From positions 1,054,001-1,118,000 of the forward strand of contig NW_026944384.1 of NCBI RefSeq assembly GCF_033439725.1: a DNA stretch of 64,000 bases, written 5' to 3'. Below the pieces are notes generated by a model. That model did no database searches and was not told where the DNA came from. It saw only the letters and a list, made by a program, of their open reading frames with translations. Made by a program: the position numbers and the translations under genes. Shown one piece after another: positions 56,642 to 64,000 of the stretch. Source of the DNA: Neurospora tetraspora. Lineage: Eukaryota > Ascomycota > Sordariomycetes > Sordariales > Sordariaceae. Position 1 is the stretch's first letter, and every line of letters starts with the position of its first letter.

Positions 56642-59600
56642 CTACCTTCCCCCTTGGATTAAGGTTTAGCTTTAGAGCCGAAAGATAATGAGAAAGAATT
56701 TTTGCTATAAATATAAATCGAACATTTCTTCCAACGTCCTCCTATTTCTTCCTTACTATTACTCTCCTCCTTAAACCGACCCGTAATCCTTTAACCGGTT
56801 TATTATCGTCGTTATAGGGGGCCTTATTTCTTATTAACTATTGTATTAATTGTTTGAGGGGACTAGGTATCGTTAGGTTTGTATTATAGTAATTTTTTAA
56901 TAGTTTAATTAAATTAGTGAAATTACTTACCGGCCAAAAACTAGGGTCGGGGTCCTAACCTTTCTATTCTATTTATTATTCCAATTTTCTTTTAGTAACC
57001 TTTAATAAAATTATTTTTAAGACCTCCTATTCCTCCTTATTACTAATTATTTTACTACTAGGGTTTTCGTTACCCTAACTAAATAATTAGTTATCGGGAC
57101 ACCGTTATAGATAGTTAATGTAGTAAATAATTGCGTCTCTCTAACCGTTTACTACCTCTAATTTATAAGAGTAACCTTTTATTATTTTAATCCTATACGG
57201 TATTCGGGTTTAGCGCTGATTGAGTTTATTATTCGGTTAATCTGTAATTTAACCTCTTTTAATAATAAAAATTCGATCTTTAACCCCGAAATCTAGTTCC
57301 CTCCTATATTTATTAATTTAAATTATCTACTATTACTATACTTTATTGATAATATAACAAGTAATCGTATAGAAGGTCTTTAATTATTCAATTAATTAAT
57401 AGGCTCCTAGTAGTTAATTTTAATCTTTAGAAGCTTAGGTTTATAGGATCTTATTAATTTAATATATTAAATATAGGGTAACCTATAATAATCTTTCTAG
57501 GGGATAGTGTTGGAGGTGTCCCGTGTCACGTGCGGCCAGCCATGGCTCCCTTCTCCCTTCACTGGCCATGGCCCCACCGCACAGGGACCTCCCTTGCCCT
57601 ACTTTTAGACCTCCAGACTTTACACATAGTCTGACCTCTACTCTACTCAATACATCACCATCATCATTGATTCGTTCGTTGTCGTTCAGCCTATTCACAG
57701 ATAGACTATTTCAATTACTATAGGGAAGGTTTATTTAAACTGTATTAAATGTAGGAATAAATTTAAATTAATTATCCTATTAGTAATTGATATATAATTT
57801 TAATCGCTAATTAATATATTGATATAAATTTTTAATTTATTTTACGGTCTATGAGTATTTAGATGTAATTAATTTTCATTTGACGTTTAATAACGAAGTA
57901 ATTTCTTTTATTATTTAAAATACGAATTATAGTCCTCTATCGTTAATAATTTCGTTTAGAAGACCGAATAGACGATAGGGTCTTTGATAGTAAAGGATGG
58001 TAGCGTTTCTAGTAATAATAGTATTTTTGTAAAGGATATTCCAATTTGCTTTCGAAAACCGATTTATATTAACTATTAATATATTGTAGCCGTAGCGGTC
58101 TTTAGGCATAGATTTAAAATTAATAATTAATAACTTGCATACCCTGTAATTCTTTTTAAGAAGAATGGAATATATTAACATAGGGGTCTTATCTCTTAGT
58201 GCCTTTAATATTTTGTAAATCTAATAATTATTAATATATTAGTTTATATTAATTATTAATCCTACCCACTAGTACCGTTTATAGACTATACGTTTAGGTT
58301 TATTCGTTCCCGGGTAAGCCGAAATAATCAAGTAATATACTACTTCGATAAATTTAATTTTCAAATTACTATCCTCTAGAATTACCAATTTATAATCTTT
58401 AATTAGTAATCTATTTTTAAATTTAAAAGCAAAATCCGCCTCCCTTACTTTCTCTTTATAAATCGATAGGGATTTAACTATACAGTTAGCTTGAATAATT
58501 TCGTTTATTAAATTGTAATTAACTTCCAATTCTATTACTAATACTCCGAAATTTAATTCTAAGTAGTCTAATTCTACGCCCCCCTCTAATTTAATTGGGG
58601 GTTCTTCTAATTTATCCCCTATAAAGGTATAAAATCCGTTATTGGTGGGTTTAAATATTCGTAAAATAAATTAATCTTTCTTTTTATCTTTAACAATTAT
58701 TAAATTTTTTAACTTTCGTAATAGAATATTAACGGCGACGTTATCCCCGCCCGGGCGATAAATTATTTTAAATTGGTATTTAAATAATATCTCCGACTAT
58801 TATACCTATCCACCGTTTAATACCCTTTTCGTACTAAAATATTCGAATACTTAATAATCTATAAAAATAATAAAGGGTTTAATCCCTTTTAATTCCGGGC
58901 GCTACTATTCGATTCCCCTTATTACGGCTACTAATTCTTTATTATAAACCGGGTAATTTAATTCGGTAGAAGTTATAATTTCGGAATAGGAAATTACCAG
59001 GTACTAATCTCCGTCGTCTTAAAATTAATTTATTATTCTAATATATATTCTATTATTAGTATCCGTTTCGATTTGCGTTTCCCTTTTGTAATCGAAATTC
59101 TATAATATTTGGGCACTAAGTAAATTCCTTTTTAACGTATCGAATATTTCTTCGTAGTAGTCGTCCTATTTAAAGGTTAAGTTCTTTTTCGTTAAATTAA
59201 TTAACGGCTTTACAATTCTATTAAAATTTTTAATAAACTTTCAGTAAAAATTATTAAACCTTAGGAAAGTTTATACGCTTTTTACCATTATTAATACTTT
59301 CTAATCCTTTACGGCCGCTATCTTCTCCGGATCTATTAAAATATTATTAATATTAATAATAAAGCTTAAGAATTTAATCTTAATTATGCTAAATTGATAA
59401 TTCTTAATATTAATTTGCCACCTTACTTCCTCGAAACGTTATATTACTATATCGACGTATTTATTCTGATCCTCTTGGTTATCGGAATAGATTAAAATAT
59501 TGTTAATGTAAGTATTATACAAGTTATTAAAGTAGTTTTATTAAGACCTCGTTAATAAATTATTGGAAAGAAGAAGGTTTTTTTATAAAATTAAAAGGTA

Positions 59601-62600
59601 ATAGTTCGTATTTATATACCCTATATTTCGTTCGGAACGGTATTAAACTTTTATAATTTAGGTATATTCGTATACGATAAAACGTTTATTAAATATCTAC
59701 TTTTATAAAAACTTTACTTTAATTAATACGACCTAAGGTTTTATCGATAAGGGGTAAGGGGTATTAGTCTTTTTTCAATACAGCGTTGAATTTTTAGTAG
59801 TTTACGTAGAAATATAATCTTCCATTAACTTTAGGTAAGAATAATACTAATATAACCTAAAGGGTTAAATTTACTTCGATAAATCCTTTTTAAAGGTTAT
59901 TGGTAAATATTAACAATATTCTTGTAACTTTTTTAAAAATTATTTTATATAGTGAATTATGTCCTAAATCCTATGGCGATTTGCTTTCTTCTAATTTAAT
60001 TTTATAATTAACCTTATTTTTAAAGTTAGGTAGGGTATTTAAATCCTTTTTACTAAAAACATTAATACAATCCTAATATTTCCAAGGGAATTTATTTATT
60101 ATTAATTAGCAGTATTCCTCTTCGTCCTTTAATAATATTTCTATTAATTTTATAAATTTAATCAACTTATTAATTTTATATAAATTAATTTTTTCGATAG
60201 TTTCGCCCCGTTTCGTATAGAAATTTATTACGATAGCGCTTACTAAGGTATAGTCCCGGGGGCGTCTCTTAATCTATCCGAATTCACGTTCTATTTTATA
60301 TAGCCTTTGGGCGTCGCAATAGGGATAGAAATCTTTACTTTATTTGTAAAAGTCTTTTATTATTTCCATTTCGGCGATTTCCGCTATAGAAGTATATTTA
60401 TACTTAATACTATCGAAAAATTACTACTCCATTTAGCTATCTTCAGTTAAGGGGTTACCCCTAATTCGGTATTAGGCTGTATAAATACCTTCTAACCTCC
60501 AATTAATATCGGGTATACCCTTAGGAATTTCTATATACCTCCTTTCTTAAGTATTTTTTTTGGGAAATAGCCGGCAATTCTTTTACTACCTTCTCTTAAT
60601 CCTTAAATTTCCGAATTATCTCATTTACGGCTTTTTCCACAACTACCGTCTCCTTATTCTTCTTTACCGCTTCCTCTCTTTTAATTTGTAATTCCATAAT
60701 AGCGGCATTTAATTCTTTAGCCTTTACTTCCGCCTCTTTTTCCTCTTGTGGCGTCCTAATTTAGGATAGGGCCCCATTTACTCTTTTTTTATCTTCTATA
60801 ACTATAAATCGTTTACGACGGACCATATTTTTTTTGGAAGGAAGCGTCTTAAAATAGTTTTAAGCGCTTGCCGACTTTAATATGTTTATTTAATAGGGCC
60901 TTTAATAATCCTTTTAAGAAAAATAAATTAGTTATTACTATAATTAAGTAATATTTTATTTTCTCCTACCTATATTTTGCTTAAGATTATATCTTTAAAC
61001 ATTCTTAATAAAATTACTATTTATTAATCTCGAAATTTATAGCCCTATATTCGAATAACGGTTAATATAATTTATAAACTAATATTAGGTTCGATAACTT
61101 TATAGGGACGGACGTACCCCGGGGGGAAATCCATTTTATTATTCAATTTTAAATATGTAATTAATTTGTTAGCCAATTTCTAACTTACAAGAATATACGC
61201 ATCTACTCCCATATCGATAAGCGCATCGAAGGTAATAATAAATAATCCATTATAAGCTACAGTATATTTAATAATAAACGTAGGTCCTTTTCCTAAATAA
61301 TTTCAAAGATTAAATTTATTTATATCATCCTTTTTTGCTATTAATATATAAATCAATACTTCGCCTAAACGGGAGATTAATTTCTCCAGGCGTTTTAATT
61401 TTCCGAGTCTATATCCTTCTTAACAATAGTATTAATTTCGTAGCTATTACTTTCTTCGTTACTAAATTCAATCTTATTATTAAGAAATTTAATCCTTATA
61501 GTATAGAATTTAATATCAGCTACCTTGAAAAGTTTCTCGCGGCGAGGGCATTAAGGAGCTATATAACTAGGCTTATAATAAATGAAATATTTACCCTCTT
61601 ATTATAATTTACAAAGTTCCTTTTTAAACGGCTTTTTATAAAAGAAAGACGAATTAAAGAAGCGGTTATAAGGGGGGCCGAAAGTAATATCCTTAAATAA
61701 GTTCTTGAATCCGCCGAGAACTTTGCTAATAAAGACCTTCTTATCCATCTTATTAGGTTAATTTATATAGAAACTCTTATTAAGACCTTAAAAGAATTCG
61801 ATATGTTTTTTATAAGTATAATTAATACGATAGTTAGCTTTAACGTAATTACGAAGGCACATAGTAATCTTATAACGTAATTCTAACTTCTATTAAGCGT
61901 TATAAATACTATAATAATTAATTAGGCGGGTAAAAACTACTTTAAAATCCTTAAAGCGGTCCGAGGCGCGTATTACTAAATTTTTATACTCCTTACAAAT
62001 CTTTTTATCGGTATTAAAATTACAATAATTTAATTATAAATAGTTTATAAAGTCCTTTATAGTTTCGATACGTAATTTACCCGCACCGGGGCGAATAAAA
62101 AGGTATAAGTATTTCGACGCTTATTTAAATAATTTGGAAATAATTTCTCTAAAAGTAGTTTCGTTATCGGCGAAGTAATCGGCGTTAGTACGAAGATAAT
62201 AAAATATTTAGAAATACTATATATTGAATTACAATTTATTTCTATCTTCTCTAGAGAAGGTAAGGATATTTACTTTAATAATTCTATTGTGGCGACGTCT
62301 GCTTTTAAAAGAAATAGTACTAAAAGGAGTGCTACTTTTATTATATTTATTACAGTTACTGTGACTATTATCGCGTAGTATGTAATAAAGGTTGCAAGGG
62401 AGATTGCGGTCGTTATTATTATTATTAATTAAATTTTCGTTGTTATTATTATTATTAAAATCGCCTCAGCCTATACCGAAATAGTATAATACGGGTTTAA
62501 ACGGAAAATAATATTTATTAAAGGTTATTAAGGGTTAATAATCGGGAATTTTACTATATTTACGATAAATAATATTAATTAAATAAGTAATATTAGGGGA

Positions 62601-64000
62601 ACGTTCGATAAATTCGTAAAATAGGATTTTTTCCTTTAATTTACACTTAGTAGTTTTAATAAGCTTGGATAATTTAATAACCTTCAATTCCTCTTCGCCT
62701 ATATAGGTAACGTTTGATAGGCGTTAAAAATTGTCGATTTGAGTTTATAAATATAAAACTTTAAAATTATACTATTTATAAAGGAATTTGAAATCTTCAA
62801 CGTAATCCCTTTTAATACCTTCTATTTAGTTGCGAATGCGAACCTCTACGGCTAGTATCGTGATTTTGGTCGCCTTAGTAATTATATTAATACCTTTCGC
62901 AACCTTCTTACTTCATTAATTATATTCGTAACGAAAATTATTATTCCTAGCTTAGAAATTTTGGATTTTATTATTCAAATCGTCTTTATCTACGTCGGCC
63001 GCCGCTAGCTTCTACTCCAACTCAATTAAATACTCAATTATAGCCAATTCGTTATTATCGCCTATACCGGAGCGGTTATTTACATTAACCTAATATTCTT
63101 TAGCCTTCTAAATAAAATATATTATTTATTCATTTATTTTAATTATAATTTTATAAGTATAATATAAAGCGTAAGCAATTTCTTTAATTATATTAATAAA
63201 GGCTTCTAAAGCGTAAATTCTAATACTAATCTTATCCTATATAGCATTAGGGTCTTAATTTAATAAAGTTAGAAATTCTTGGAAGGTAAGAGGACCGTTC
63301 TAATCTTTAATAGCTAATAATAATTATTTTTATTAAATAATAGGGTAAAAATTAATAATGTAATTACTTTTATTATTTTTATTATTATCGCTAAGAATAT
63401 TAATATAATTAATACTATCCGCAATAATTTCGTTTACTTTTAATACGTAATAACGTACCTCAATTAACGGGTAAAGGTTATTTATATAAATAGTAAAGTT
63501 ATTAACTAGATTTTATTAAGGTTAGTTACTTATTAAATAAACGATAGAGGGTAAAAGGTATTTGGCGGATAGGTCGATTATTTTATTATTAAGCTCCTTA
63601 ACGCTAATTAAAATGCGGTGTACTTCGGAATTTTAAGTAATAATACTATTATAAGGAATATTAAAAATATAATTGAATTTATTATAATTTAGGCGGATAT
63701 AATGATAAGTAACCTCTTTAAACGTATATTATTTATAAGGAAATATATATTTGCGGACTATATTAGAGTTAAGGTTAATAATATTATTTACGCTAGCATT
63801 AAAACGTTAGGGGCTTAAAAGTAAATTTATCTTAAGAATGAATTTTACACTACGCTTAAAGTATTTACCGAATTCAATGGGAGTTTCCTTCGAAGTATCG
63901 TAAAAGAACGACATATCCTAAGGAAATTATTTATAAAGAATATAGCGCTTCTTCGAAGGGTTAGAAGTAATTACCGATTCGGACTCTTCAAATAACTCGT
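56642..64000 (-). mobile_element. Ty3/Gypsy fossil D, internal part (runs off window end)
   Basis: Minus-strand Gypsy element. From high to low coordinates: gag and protease region (about 60,100-64,000), RT (about 59,150-60,080, with the active-site region near 59,490-59,530), RNase H (about 58,700-59,080), integrase with zinc region (about 58,260-58,600) and catalytic core (57,927-58,181, containing 'SMPKDRYGYN' and ending 'NEIINDRG'), and then about 1.2 kb to the LTR. Old and broken, with many changes. It was inserted into Helitron copy 2 and itself carries a solo LTR at 57,508. Confidence 0.85.
57508..57699 (-). repeat. solo LTR (192 bp) inside Gypsy fossil D
   Basis: Begins TGTTGGAGGTGTCC and ends CTATTCACA. 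It is inverted relative to the 170-bp copy at 42,588 and flanked by the 5-bp duplication GATAG (57,503-57,507 and 57,700-57,704). Un-RIPed. The short frames overlapping it on both strands are not genes. Confidence 0.9.

Overview
This window reads as a gene-poor, transposon-packed block from a filamentous ascomycete (Pezizomycotina). Most of it is very AT-rich, with CpA and TpG almost gone, TpA in excess and CpG kept. That is the footprint of repeat-induced point mutation (RIP). Almost every open frame in the AT-rich parts is chance or antisense. The recognisable content is mobile elements, and no intact host gene was found. The organism assignment is inferred from RIP and the element families only.

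Layout. 1-8.3 kb: two Ty3/Gypsy fossils of one family, tail to tail (263-bp LTRs at 4209-4471 and 6163-6425), on either side of a RIP-damaged Helitron-type PIF1 helicase (4472-6162). 8.4-11.9 kb: a higher-GC duplicated segment, a long decayed reading frame of unknown kind, and AT-rich filler. 11.9-14.5 kb: a GC-rich, un-RIPed, 5'-truncated LINE with a long open reverse-transcriptase frame, the only convincing intact coding sequence. 15,088-18,871: a decayed MULE (Hop-like) DNA transposon with ~100-bp terminal inverted repeats and an 8-bp target duplication. 18.9-22.0 kb: decayed sequence, an LTR-like GC island and a 50-bp tandem repeat. 22.06-34.15 kb: a Gypsy fossil on the minus strand, split by a complete-length Gypsy element (23,704-30,261; 255-bp LTRs; 5-bp duplication CTTTA). 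34.15-39.44 kb: two direct copies of a ~2-kb repeat ('R') that starts with a strong hairpin, plus two copies of a ~650-bp tRNA-headed SINE. 39.46-47.14 kb and 47.93-55.85 kb: two copies of a Helitron (Rep plus PIF1 helicase). Copy 1 carries a MITE that itself carries a solo LTR. Copy 2 carries a short LTR element and is cut by a Gypsy element at 55,855 that runs off the window end.

How the parts relate. The 3' end of the SINE resembles the 3' end of the LINE, which suggests the LINE machinery moves the SINE. The TIRs of the MITE share their layout with the TIRs of the MULE, and both have 8-bp target duplications, so the MITE may have been moved by a MULE relative. Paired copies (Helitron 1/2, R 1/2) give natural empty sites for several insertions, so the order of events can be read. 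Short repeats (166-192 bp) and the LINE keep normal base composition, while long multicopy elements are heavily RIPed.
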